Below, one piece after another: positions 1-7,524 of a stretch of 38,963 bases of DNA (position 1 is its first letter; each line of letters begins with the position of its first letter). The stretch covers positions 1 through 38,963 of the forward strand of contig CAZLBV010000299.1 of assembly GCA_964557845.1 (NCBI GenBank), read 5' to 3'. Made by a program: the position numbers and the translations under genes. The notes below the pieces were generated by a model. The model saw only the letters and a list, made by a program, of their open reading frames with translations. It searched no databases and was not told the origin of the DNA. Origin of the DNA: CAZLBV01 sp964557845 (lineage in GTDB: Bacteria > Acidobacteriota > Aminicenantia > Aminicenantales > Aminicenantaceae).

Positions 1-584
1 ATGATGACTACCGCCGGGGGCAGCCTGCCTGCCATAAAGCCTTTGGTGAAGATATAGCTCTTTTGACTGGAGATTCTCTTTTAACCTTATCATTTGAAGT
101 TATGTCCCGGGCTGCTTTGGGCCAGGAGGACAAAGCCACAAAAATGAATATTATACATGAGATAAGCGGTTCTGCCGGGATTCATGGAATGATAGGTGGG
201 CAATTATTGGATATTACCGTTTCTCCGAATGAACTGAATGAAAATATTTTATACGATTTAATGGAGAAAAAAACTGCAAGCCTCATAACTGCGGCAGTAA
301 GAGTTGGAGCCCTTCTGGGGAATGCATCCTTTAAGAGTTTAAAAGCCCTATCAGAATATGGCCGAAACATAGGTTTAGCCTTTCAGATCAGAGACGATGT
401 TCTGGATTCTGAACAGGATCAGCAAGGGAATCTGCTTGTGAGGCCCAATGCGGTTTTGGTTATGGGGAAAAACAGAGCTCGGGCTAAACTGAAAGAACAC
501 ATTGAAGCGGCGGTTAAATCTTTGGATGATACCGGCATAGATTCTGAAGACCTCAGATATCTTGCATTTATGTTATCAGTTTGA
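1..584 (+). CDS. ispA: Polyprenyl (farnesyl/geranyl) diphosphate synthase, 5'-truncated
   Basis: The frame is open from position 3, so the window edge cuts off the N-terminus. The visible part begins in the first aspartate-rich motif (DD-Y-RRG), followed by the conserved CHKAFGEDIALLTGD segment. The second aspartate-rich motif, FQIRDDVLD, lies near base 390 and binds the Mg-diphosphate of the allylic substrate. The family condenses isopentenyl diphosphate with an allylic diphosphate in the cytoplasm. About two thirds of a usual ~295-residue protein is present, and the end is intact (TGA 582-584). It lies directly upstream of dxs, the same ispA-dxs adjacency known from E. coli, which supports a role in the MEP-derived isoprenoid pathway. 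Chain length (C10, C15 or C20) cannot be told because the residues before the first motif are missing. Confidence 0.93.
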   Translation, partial: DDYRRGQPACHKAFGEDIALLTGDSLLTLSFEVMSRAALGQEDKATKMNIIHEISGSAGIHGMIGGQLLDITVSPNELNENILYDLMEKKTASLITAAVRVGALLGNASFKSLKALSEYGRNIGLAFQIRDDVLDSEQDQQGNLLVRPNAVLVMGKNRARAKLKEHIEAAVKSLDDTGIDSEDLRYLAFMLSV

Positions 585-625
585 TTAGATGAGTAAAATT
601 AATATATATATCAGGACTATCATGG

Positions 626-695
626 CCTTTGGGGAAGGTACCTCCAAGGGAACTTATTCTAAATGGCCGTTCAACTCCGGAAGGAGGCGGAGTTG
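626..695 (+). promoter_or_regulatory. Two consecutive leader hairpins upstream of dxs
   Basis: Hairpin 1 pairs 626-632 with 644-650 (7 bp, one G.T). Hairpin 2 pairs 672-679 with 688-695 (8 bp: CAACTCCG with CGGAGTTG). Its 8-nt loop contains AAGGA. Both lie in the 136-nt gap between ispA and dxs and end 25 nt before the dxs start codon. Neither is followed by a T tract, so they do not look like intrinsic terminators. A loop-exposed GGA is the type of site bound by CsrA-family proteins, but that reading is inference. Confidence 0.45.
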
Positions 696-720
696 GGGGG
701 TCGAATAGAGGTGAAATTAA

Positions 721-2586
721 ATGATCAAGCTAATTGATGGGATCGAGAGCCCCCAAGATGTAAAAAAACTGAGTTTAAAAGAACTCGAGCAGCTTGCCCG
801 TGAAGTTCGTGCTCTAATTCTTGAGGTTGTATCGAAAAATGGAGGTCATTTATCTTCAAATTTAGGTGTGGTTGAGATGACTTTGGCTCTTCATTATGTG
901 TTCGATTCAGAATTGGATAAAATAATTTGGGATGTGGGGCATCAATGCTATACCCATAAGATAATTACTGGAAGAAAGAACCGTTTTTACACTCTCAGGA
1001 AATTAGATGGACTATTAGGTTATCCTTGTATTGAAGAAAGCAATCATGATGTTTACAATACCGGGCATGCTTCTACATCACTTTCCGCGGCTTTAGGAAT
1101 GGCAGTGGCTCGTGACAACTTCGGTCAATCACATGAAGTCATTGCCTTCATGGGTGACGGGAGTCTTACAGGCGGAGTGGCTTGGGAAGCGTTGAACCAG
1201 ATAGGCCAGCTTCGAAAAAAAGTAATCATAATTCTTAATTATAATGAGATGTCGATCTCCCCAAATGTCGGGGCGATGTCTAAATATTTATCTTACTTGG
1301 TGTCTGGGCAGCATTATTTAAGAATAAAGGATCAGGCAAAATCACTATTAAAAAGCCTTCCGATAGTGGGTGCCCCGATGATCCAGATGGGTAGAGCCTT
1401 CGAAGAGGTGATTAAGAAAACTTTTTTCCCCGGTCTGGTTTTTGAAGAATTGGGGATTAGATATATTGGCCCGGTCCAGGGGCACTCTTTAGGATCTCTG
1501 ATCGAGGTTTTCGAGGATGCCAAAAAATATGATGGGCCGATCCTGATTCTATGTGTGACTAAAAAAGGGAGAGGCTACCCACCGGCACAAAATAACCCTG
1601 CTTTCTTTCACAGTGCTTCACCTTTTGATCTAAAAACAGCCAAACCGAAAAACTCGGATGTCAGGCCTACCTATTCTCAGATATTTGGAAGGACTGCAGA
1701 GAAGTTAGCTGAAAAGGATAAGAAGATCATTGCGATCACGGCAGCTATGCCGGATGGAACCGGCTTGGATAGGTTTGCTTCCCGCTTCCCGGACAGATTT
1801 TATGATGTTGGAATTGCCGAACAGCATGCCGTGGATTTTTCTACTGGATTGGCTCTGGGAGGGTTTAAACCGATCGTGGCCATTTATTCAACCTTTCTCC
1901 AGAGAGCCTATGACCAGTTATATCATGATGTTTGTCTCATGGATATTCCCATCCTTCTAGTTTTAGACAGATCGGGTATTGTATCAGCCGATGGCCCTAC
2001 TCACCAGGGAATCAATGATATTGTTTATCTAAGGCACTTGCCGAATATGATAATAATGGGACCTAAGGATGAAAATGAGCTTCAGCATATGATTAAATCA
2101 GGCATTTCCTATCCTCATCCGTCTGCCGTAAGGTTTCCGAAAGGCAAGGTCTTGGGGGCCGATCTTGATGAAAATTTGAAAACTATTCCATTGGGAAAGA
2201 GTGAGCAGCTTAAAGAAGGGAAAGATCTGCTGTTAGCATTTGGAAGCATGGTTTATCCTTGTTTGGAGGCAGCTAGCAGCCTTGAAAAGGAAGGGATCAG
2301 TCTGGCTGTAGTGAATGCCCGGTTTGCCAAACCTCTGGATGAGGAGCTGATCATTCAATATGCCCGGCCGGGATCGATCATTATAACTGCTGAAGAAGGA
2401 GTGGTTGCAGGCGGATTTGGAACTGCGGTTAGGGAAGTCTTGGATAGAGAAAAAAAGTTTGACGTACGTTTCAAAGCTATAGGTATCCCCGATAGTATTT
2501 ACCCCATGGGAAGTTCAGATCAGATAAAAAAGATGTTTAAATTGGATGTTGAGGGTTTAAAAGCTCAAATTAGGGATTTTTATTGA
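721..2586 (+). CDS. dxs: 1-deoxy-D-xylulose-5-phosphate synthase
   Basis: Catalyses the thiamine-diphosphate-dependent condensation of pyruvate and glyceraldehyde 3-phosphate to DXP, the entry step of the MEP isoprenoid pathway. At 621 residues it is full length (E. coli Dxs has 620). Visible signatures are GGHLSSNLGVVE near the N-terminus, DVGHQCYTHKIITGR, the ThDP/Mg motif GDGSLTGG...N (near residues 140-175), and the transketolase-type pyrimidine domain with VGIAEQHAVDFSTGLA. ATG 721 has GAGGTG 8 nt upstream, a convincing ribosome site. It follows ispA by 136 nt; that gap holds two strong hairpins, so dxs may have its own leader control. tlyA follows after 44 nt. Confidence 0.97.
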   Translation: MIKLIDGIESPQDVKKLSLKELEQLAREVRALILEVVSKNGGHLSSNLGVVEMTLALHYVFDSELDKIIWDVGHQCYTHKIITGRKNRFYTLRKLDGLLGYPCIEESNHDVYNTGHASTSLSAALGMAVARDNFGQSHEVIAFMGDGSLTGGVAWEALNQIGQLRKKVIIILNYNEMSISPNVGAMSKYLSYLVSGQHYLRIKDQAKSLLKSLPIVGAPMIQMGRAFEEVIKKTFFPGLVFEELGIRYIGPVQGHSLGSLIEVFEDAKKYDGPILILCVTKKGRGYPPAQNNPAFFHSASPFDLKTAKPKNSDVRPTYSQIFGRTAEKLAEKDKKIIAITAAMPDGTGLDRFASRFPDRFYDVGIAEQHAVDFSTGLALGGFKPIVAIYSTFLQRAYDQLYHDVCLMDIPILLVLDRSGIVSADGPTHQGINDIVYLRHLPNMIIMGPKDENELQHMIKSGISYPHPSAVRFPKGKVLGADLDENLKTIPLGKSEQLKEGKDLLLAFGSMVYPCLEAASSLEKEGISLAVVNARFAKPLDEELIIQYARPGSIIITAEEGVVAGGFGTAVREVLDREKKFDVRFKAIGIPDSIYPMGSSDQIKKMFKLDVEGLKAQIRDFY

Positions 2587-2630
2587 TGATGATTAGATAA
2601 AAAACGGATAATAAGTCCTGTGCAATCAAA

Positions 2631-3419
2631 ATGCGAGAAAGAGCCGATAAAATACTGGTCAAACTGGGATTGGCAGAGAGCCGGCAAAAAGCTCAAGCTT
2701 TAATAATGGAGGGATTAGCTTTCTCAGGCAGTACCAGGATCGATAAACCCGGTCAAATGCTCCCCCTCGATCAAAAGATCTATTTAAAGAAAAAGCTGCC
2801 TTTTGTCGGAAGGGGAGGATTAAAGCTGGCCCCTGTTTTGGATCAGCTGAAGCTTGAGGTTAAAGATAAGATCTCAGCAGATCTCGGGGCGTCCACAGGA
2901 GGATTTGTGGACTGTTTGCTGCAGCGAGGCGCAAAAAAAGTCTATGCAGTTGATGTGGATACCAGACAGATCGATTGGAAGCTAAGGGAAGATCCAAGAG
3001 TAGTCTTGGTAGAAAAAAATGCTCGTTATCTGAATGAAAATGATTTTAAGGATGATCTGGATTTAGTTACGATGGATCTATCATTCATTTCTGTCTTAAA
3101 AGTTATGCCGGCTGTAAAATCCTTTTTGGGCAAAGGAGAACTGTTGGTTCTTATCAAACCCCAGTTTGAAGCAGGCCGGCATCAGGTTGGGAAAAAGGGT
3201 GTAGTGAGAGATTCGTCCGTACATAGAGAAGTCCTGGAGAAGATAATTAGGGAGACTGAAAGGCTTGGTTTTGCTGTTAAAGGCTTGGTTAAAAGCCAGG
3301 TGCTGGGTCAAAAGGGAAATCAAGAATTTTTTCTTCATTTTTCCTTAAATAAAACTGAGAATTTCAGGCAAGAGATACAAAGATCGATTTTGGAGGTGGT
3401 TGGCGGTGATACAAATTGA
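2631..3419 (+). CDS. tlyA: TlyA-family rRNA 2'-O-methyltransferase (S4 + FtsJ-like domains)
   Basis: A 262-residue protein with an N-terminal S4 RNA-binding domain (about 1-60, containing SRQKAQALIMEG) and an FtsJ-like SAM-dependent methyltransferase domain. Family signatures visible are ADLGASTGGFVDCLLQRGA (SAM loop), VYAVDV, TMDLSFIS, and LIKPQFEAGR with KKGVVRD. Characterised TlyA proteins 2'-O-methylate cytidines in 16S and 23S rRNA; the older name hemolysin A is historical. ATG 2631 lacks a clear Shine-Dalgarno sequence. A promoter-like TTGATG-18-GATAAT precedes it, so a short leader is possible. Its 3' end overlaps nadK by 14 nt, the common tlyA-nadK pairing. Confidence 0.93.
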   Translation: MRERADKILVKLGLAESRQKAQALIMEGLAFSGSTRIDKPGQMLPLDQKIYLKKKLPFVGRGGLKLAPVLDQLKLEVKDKISADLGASTGGFVDCLLQRGAKKVYAVDVDTRQIDWKLREDPRVVLVEKNARYLNENDFKDDLDLVTMDLSFISVLKVMPAVKSFLGKGELLVLIKPQFEAGRHQVGKKGVVRDSSVHREVLEKIIRETERLGFAVKGLVKSQVLGQKGNQEFFLHFSLNKTENFRQEIQRSILEVVGGDTN

Positions 3420-4251
3420 AAAAGTTGGCGTTGTGATTAAACCCCATGCACGGGATATTGAAGAAATCTTAAAAGACCTGATCGGTTATTTTAAGAATAA
3501 AGGTATTATCTGCGTGTTGGAAAAAGTCGCCTCTGAAAAATTGGGCGAAACAGGAAATATCCAGAGGACTGCACTTCTGGATCAGGTCGATCTGGCTATT
3601 GTGCTGGGTGGAGACGGGACTTTATTGAGCATAGCCCATCTGGCTGCCCAGAAAAGAGTTCCGGTCATGGGGGTCAATCTTGGCCGTCTAGGTTTTTTGA
3701 CCGAGGTTCCTTTGGATGAGATGTACTTGACTCTAGATTCTTATCTGAATGGGAATACAGGGATCATCAGTCCCAGGAGATTGCTTTTAAGTGAGACGGA
3801 TAAGGAAAAGTATTATTGTTTAAATGATGTTGTCATCAATAAAGGAGCTTTAGCCAGGATGATCCAGTGCAAGATATGGATAAATGATAAAGAAGTCGCG
3901 GTTGTCAGGGCAGATGGTCTGATCATATCCACGCCTACTGGATCGACCGCTTATTCTCTTTCTGCCGGAGGCCCTATAATCCAGCCTAACATTCCTGCAA
4001 TTGTGATTGCTCCTATTTGCCCTCATACTCTTTCCTTCCGACCTATGGTGATATCCCAGGAATCTCAGGTGAGAATTCAGGTGTTGACTGGCGATGAAGA
4101 AGTGTATTTGACCATTGATGGACAAAGGGGCCAACTCTTACATATTGGAGAGTCTGTAAATATTCGGTGCAGCGATCATGAATTAAAGCTTATTTCTTCT
4201 CCTAAAAGAAATTATTTTGATCTGGTGCAGGAAAAATTGGGATGGGGGTGA
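3406..4251 (+). CDS. nadK: NAD kinase
   Basis: Phosphorylates NAD at the 2'-hydroxyl of the adenosine ribose to make NADP. At 281 residues it has the usual bacterial length. Visible motifs are GGDGT (residues 68-72, nucleotide/phosphate site), GVNLGRLGFL, the NAD-binding segment DGLIISTPTGSTAYSLSAGG, and APICPHTLSFRP. I chose GTG 3406 because GGAGG (3392-3396) lies 9 nt upstream. An in-frame TTG at 3400 is only 3 nt from that site. It overlaps the end of tlyA by 14 nt and is followed after 4 nt by the Pfk-like gene, so the three are almost certainly co-transcribed. Confidence 0.95.
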   Translation: MIQIEKVGVVIKPHARDIEEILKDLIGYFKNKGIICVLEKVASEKLGETGNIQRTALLDQVDLAIVLGGDGTLLSIAHLAAQKRVPVMGVNLGRLGFLTEVPLDEMYLTLDSYLNGNTGIISPRRLLLSETDKEKYYCLNDVVINKGALARMIQCKIWINDKEVAVVRADGLIISTPTGSTAYSLSAGGPIIQPNIPAIVIAPICPHTLSFRPMVISQESQVRIQVLTGDEEVYLTIDGQRGQLLHIGESVNIRCSDHELKLISSPKRNYFDLVQEKLGWG

Positions 4252-4255
4252 GAAT

Positions 4256-5212
4256 ATGGTGAAAAAAATAGGAATCGTTACCAGAGATTGTGCAGGGATT
4301 AATGCTTCCCTGCGAGCCGTTGTCAGATCTGCAGATCATTTCGGGATACAGGTTTTTGGATTTCGGAGAGGTTATGATGGGCTGATTGCCGGAGATTATA
4401 TTCCTCTTGATAGGCGTTCTGTGTCCGGTATTATCAATAAGGGAGGGACTATTTTAAAGACTTCCCGGTCCAAAGAGTTTAAAACGAAAAAAGGACAAGA
4501 AAAAGCAGTCAAAAATATCAATGAGCTTGAGATTGATGGAATCATTGTAATCGGCGGCAATGGATCACTCGCCGGAGCGAGAGTTTTAGCAGAAACATAT
4601 GATATTCCCACCATTGGAGTTCCGGCTACCATAGATAACGATATCAATGGAGTTGAGATGTCGATCGGGGTAGACACTGCAGTTAATGTTGCTGTAGAAG
4701 CACTGGATAAGATCAGAGATACCGCCATGAGTTTAGAGAGGATTTTTATTGTAGAAGTGATGGGTCGGGATTGTGGTTATATTGCCTTAAGGGTAGCTTT
4801 AGCTGCGGGATGTGAAGAAGTTTTGATACCAGAAAAAAAGATAGATTTTACCCGCATGTATACCGATATTATAGAAGGAAATAAAAAAGGCAAGGTGAGC
4901 TGGATCATAATAGTTGCCGAAGGAAAAGCCCGGGCATCGGATATAGCTGATGCCGTCAGAAAAAAAACCGGACTGGAAACCCGAGAAGCTGTGCTCGGGC
5001 ATATTCAGAGAGGGGGGACGCCGACGGCCTTTGACCGGATTTTAGCTTCCCGATTGGGGTTTTATGCAGTTGAGCTGATAAATAAAGGTGTGTCGAATAA
5101 ATGCGTTTGCCTGAATGCGGGTGAGTTTTCAACTATCTCATTCGAACAGGCTTTACAGCCGAAAGAGATAAGGGTTGAGGGGGACTATCATCTCATCAAA
5201 ATCCTTACTTAA
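4256..5212 (+). CDS. 6-phosphofructokinase-like protein with degenerate nucleotide loop
   Basis: Clear PfkA fold over its whole 318 residues. It retains the catalytic TIDND (D127, D129, same numbers as E. coli PfkA), EVMGRDCG, Arg71 in the KTSR segment and GHIQRGGTP. However, the N-terminal ATP loop, TSGGDAPGMN in E. coli, is shortened to TRDCAGIN (residues 9-16), losing both glycines. The Mg-binding GGDGS is GGNGS (100-104), so Asp103 of E. coli corresponds to Asn. Position 124 is Ala, neither the Gly typical of ATP enzymes nor the Lys of PPi enzymes. It may be inactive, altered in donor, or a regulatory paralogue. ATG 4256 has GGGGGTGAG upstream; an in-frame ATG at 4217 would overlap nadK. 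A repeat element starts directly after its TAA. Confidence 0.85.
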   Translation: MVKKIGIVTRDCAGINASLRAVVRSADHFGIQVFGFRRGYDGLIAGDYIPLDRRSVSGIINKGGTILKTSRSKEFKTKKGQEKAVKNINELEIDGIIVIGGNGSLAGARVLAETYDIPTIGVPATIDNDINGVEMSIGVDTAVNVAVEALDKIRDTAMSLERIFIVEVMGRDCGYIALRVALAAGCEEVLIPEKKIDFTRMYTDIIEGNKKGKVSWIIIVAEGKARASDIADAVRKKTGLETREAVLGHIQRGGTPTAFDRILASRLGFYAVELINKGVSNKCVCLNAGEFSTISFEQALQPKEIRVEGDYHLIKILT

Positions 5213-5214
5213 GG

Positions 5215-5458
5215 CCTGAATTATTTGTAAAGAATGCTGATACTTAAATTCCAACAAAACCAGAGGGCTCAATTTTAATTTCTTATTGATAGTTTATCCA
5301 TCCATCACCCTCATTTAATTTATAATCAGCATTCTTTACCCTCCGGGCGAGCCAATCTCAGCACAAACACTTCACTGCCCTGAATTCGCGGTAGTTTACT
5401 ACAGCTTCATTCAAGGCATCTTGTGTTTGCACTAACCTTGGCCCGCAAATAATCCAGG
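5215..5458 (-). repeat. Three-way-junction repeat, unit 1 (P1-P2-P3)
   Basis: Outer stem P1: 5215-5227 (CCTGAATTATTTG) pairs with 5446-5458 (CAAATAATCCAGG). Stem P2: 5227-5241 pairs perfectly with 5325-5339 (15 bp) and encloses an 83-nt AT-rich loop containing ATTGAT (5285-5290). P3 is the 100-nt imperfect hairpin 5347-5446. The minus strand is given because the imperfect pairs become G.U there. The unit begins 2 nt after the TAA of the Pfk-like gene. Close relatives lie at 24583-24826 and 38620-38867. I recognise no coding potential and no named RNA family. Confidence 0.8.
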
Positions 5459-5480
5459 CATATTCGATTATTCGGCGTAA

Positions 5481-5591
5481 GCGTCGATCTCGGCACAAAT
5501 ACTGCGCCGCACCAAGTTCGCGGTATTACACATACAGCTTCACTTGATACGTCTTGTATTTGCACCAACCTCGACGCGCAAATAATCCAGG
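5481..5591 (-). repeat. Extra P3 hairpin (copy B) plus tail CAAATAATCCAGG
   Basis: A second P3 hairpin, 5481-5577, follows unit 1 without its own P2. The outer arms GCGTCGA and TCGACGC pair perfectly, then come a 2x2 internal loop, CAAATAC with GTATTTG, and an apical stem GTAT/ATAC. It ends in the same CAAATAATCCAGG tail (5579-5591) as unit 1. A further motif, GCGTATATTCGCAA (5596-5609), follows and recurs exactly after unit 3 (38874-38887). Confidence 0.7.
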
Positions 5592-5655
5592 TTTAGCGTA
5601 TATTCGCAAATCGTGGGAATACATATATTCAGATCAATGGGGATGGGCTGGCTTT

Positions 5656-5741
5656 GGCTCGGCAGGTTCAAGGTAGTTGACTACATTTTCACCTGCCAGC
5701 GCCTCGCAAATGCACTAACCTTGGCCCGCAAATAATCCAGG
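5656..5741 (-). repeat. Left-truncated P3 hairpin (copy C), identical to part of unit 2
   Basis: These 86 nt are identical base for base to 24741-24826 and end in CAAATAATCCAGG. The outer left arm of the hairpin is replaced by unrelated sequence, so only the apical part (GGCAGGT with ACCTGCC, GTAGT with ACTAC) can fold. The identity over 19 kb distance suggests a recent copying or conversion event. Confidence 0.75.
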
Positions 5742-6005
5742 TACTTCGTTTATGCGGTGGGCGGCTCGAAATCCTTTCAAAGGATTGGGCGGGGGGATTT
5801 TCTTCGGAAATTATGCATGTCATTTAAGTGTATAGTTTGGGTATTAAGTAAAAATGGAGGAATTTTTTCGTGGATTAAATGGTGGAAAAGGCATCCTCCT
5901 TAGAATCTATAAGGTTCCCTTGAAATATGATCTATTTGATTTTAAATGAATAATATAGATCAATTATTTGGATAAAATGGGAGAGACTCCTGATGATGTC
6001 TTGAA
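5742..6005. other. Non-coding stretch between repeat locus 1 and glgA promoter
   Basis: Holds a G-rich patch and a small palindrome ATCCTTT-C-AAAGGAT (5771-5785) just after the repeat array, then AT-rich sequence. No gene is convincing. The only reading frame with an ATG (5854-5949, 31 codons) has no ribosome site and no recognisable family. Confidence 0.5.
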
Positions 6006-6034
6006 TTGACTTTTAAAAATGGGGATACTATTAT
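6006..6034 (+). promoter_or_regulatory. Sigma-70-type promoter of glgA, leaderless
   Basis: TTGACT (6006-6011), 17-nt spacer, TATTAT (6029-6034). Transcription would start near 6041, about 5 nt before ATG 6046. No Shine-Dalgarno sequence is possible in that space, so the mRNA should be leaderless or nearly so. The alternative ATG at 6019 lies inside the promoter and is therefore unlikely. Confidence 0.7.
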
Positions 6035-6045
6035 ACTTTTTTGCT

Positions 6046-7524
6046 ATGGAAAAAAGATTGAAAGTAATTTATGTATCAGCTGAAGTAGCTCCCTTTGCTA
6101 AATCAGGAGAACTGGCTGATGTGGCTTCCTCTCTGCCAAAATATTTGTCTTTGTTCGGGATGGATGTGTCCATTTTCATGCCGAAATACAGGCGCCCAGA
6201 GATAGAATCTATTTCCAAAGAACTAACCAGTTCCAATCTTATGGTTCCTTTAGGGGATAGACAATTAAAAGGAAGAATATTTAAAAGCGAGCAAGGAAAA
6301 TATGAAATTTATTTTGTCGATAACCCAAAATATTTCTGGAGGGATAATATCTATGGAACTGGTAGAGGCGAATATATAGACAACGATGAAAGATTCATGT
6401 TTTTTAACCGGGCGGTTTTAGAATTTTTGGTAAACAAAAAACAAGATGTTGATATTATTCATTGTAATAATTGGCCAACCGCAATGATACCCGTGTTTTT
6501 AAAGACCCTCTATTCTAAACACTCTATCTTTCGGCAGACAGCGACTTTACTCACGCTGCATAACATAACCTATCAGGGAGAGTTTCCTCCAGATTCAATG
6601 AAATTGACAGGGCTTAGCTGGAAATATTTTAATCCTGAACAATTATCGCAGAACAATAAATTGAATTTCTTAAAAGCTGGAGTCATTTTTTCTGATGCGA
6701 TCAACACTGTCAGCGCGACTTACAGAAGGGAAGTATTAAAGAAGAAATATGGATTTGGACTCCATGATATCCTGCAGGCCAGGCGTAAGTCTTTTTTTAG
6801 TATTCGTAACGGAATTGACTATGATATATGGAATCCTGAAACAGACCCTCATATTATCAAAAACTACAATCCAAAAGATTTGAAGGGAAAAAGGGACTGT
6901 AAACTTGATCTGATCGAAGAATTTGGATTGAAAAAATCTGTGGACAGACCAATTATAGGGGTTGTATCCTATCTTTCTTCTTTTAAAGGATTTGATATAT
7001 TATCTGAAGCCATCGATGAATTGATGAAATTGAATATCAGCATGGTTATTAATGGTGTGGGAGAAGATCAATATAAGATTTTCTTTCAAGAAGCCCAAAA
7101 CAAGTATCCGGGAAGACTGGCTTTTAAACCTGAGTTGAATATTGTTTACAGTCATAAAGTCGCTGCCGGTGCAGATATAATGCTTGTCCCATCTTTATAT
7201 GAACCCTGTGGACTGAATCAATTATACGGTTTTAGGTATGGTACAGTACCTGTTGTAAGATCAACCGGAGGCTTAAAGGAAATGGTCAAAGCTTACCATC
7301 ATGAAAAAGGTGATGGGAACGGATTTGTTTTTAAAGAATATTCTCCTACTGCTTTGGCTAAGATCATAGAGGAGGCAGTTTCTTTTTACAAAAAACCCCT
7401 AATATGGAGGAAGATCATAGCGAATGGATTTAACCAGGATTGCAGTTGGAAGAAAGCTGCCAGGAAATATGAGCGGCTTTATAATAAAATCATAAATTTA
7501 AAAAGAGGAGGACAAATTGTCTGA
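6046..7524 (+). CDS. glgA: Glycogen/starch synthase (GT5), unusual KSGEL loop
   Basis: A GT-B fold glucosyltransferase of 492 residues that extends alpha-1,4-glucan from ADP-glucose in the cytoplasm. The GT5 N-terminal domain starts VIYVSAEVAPFAK. HNITYQGEFP, the RNGIDYDIWNP segment and the C-terminal nucleotide-sugar motif YEPCGLNQLYGFRYGT...STGGL are all intact. The ADP-glucose loop, normally KxGGL, reads K19-S-G-E22-L, with Glu in place of the second Gly. ATG 6046 is chosen over 6019 because a strong promoter ends at 6034. trxA overlaps its end by 8 nt. The promoter after a long non-coding gap makes it the first gene of a glgA-trxA-trxB operon. Without a glgC or glgB nearby, the donor sugar nucleotide cannot be confirmed. 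Confidence 0.9.
   Translation: MEKRLKVIYVSAEVAPFAKSGELADVASSLPKYLSLFGMDVSIFMPKYRRPEIESISKELTSSNLMVPLGDRQLKGRIFKSEQGKYEIYFVDNPKYFWRDNIYGTGRGEYIDNDERFMFFNRAVLEFLVNKKQDVDIIHCNNWPTAMIPVFLKTLYSKHSIFRQTATLLTLHNITYQGEFPPDSMKLTGLSWKYFNPEQLSQNNKLNFLKAGVIFSDAINTVSATYRREVLKKKYGFGLHDILQARRKSFFSIRNGIDYDIWNPETDPHIIKNYNPKDLKGKRDCKLDLIEEFGLKKSVDRPIIGVVSYLSSFKGFDILSEAIDELMKLNISMVINGVGEDQYKIFFQEAQNKYPGRLAFKPELNIVYSHKVAAGADIMLVPSLYEPCGLNQLYGFRYGTVPVVRSTGGLKEMVKAYHHEKGDGNGFVFKEYSPTALAKIIEEAVSFYKKPLIWRKIIANGFNQDCSWKKAARKYERLYNKIINLKRGGQIV

Noticed and set aside
5215..5741. Integron attC-like recombination sites
   Set aside because: The folded, covarying hairpins recall attC sites, but the R box consensus (RYYYAAC with GTTRRRY) does not fit the conserved TAACC/CAACC stretch. 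No gene cassettes lie between copies, and the nearby recombinase is of the XerC/D type.
5347..5741. CRISPR array
   Set aside because: The repeated hairpins are about 100 nt long, diverge from each other in paired fashion, and are not separated by uniform spacers. No cas genes are present.
5771..5785. Palindrome ATCCTTTCAAAGGAT as an intrinsic terminator
   Set aside because: Short stem followed by G-rich sequence, not a T tract.
5854..5949. 31-codon ORF between repeat locus 1 and glgA
   Set aside because: No ribosome site, no recognisable family, and it lies in AT-rich sequence where such frames arise by chance.
6019..6045. glgA start at ATG 6019
   Set aside because: This ATG lies between the -35 and -10 elements of the glgA promoter, so it would not be transcribed from it.
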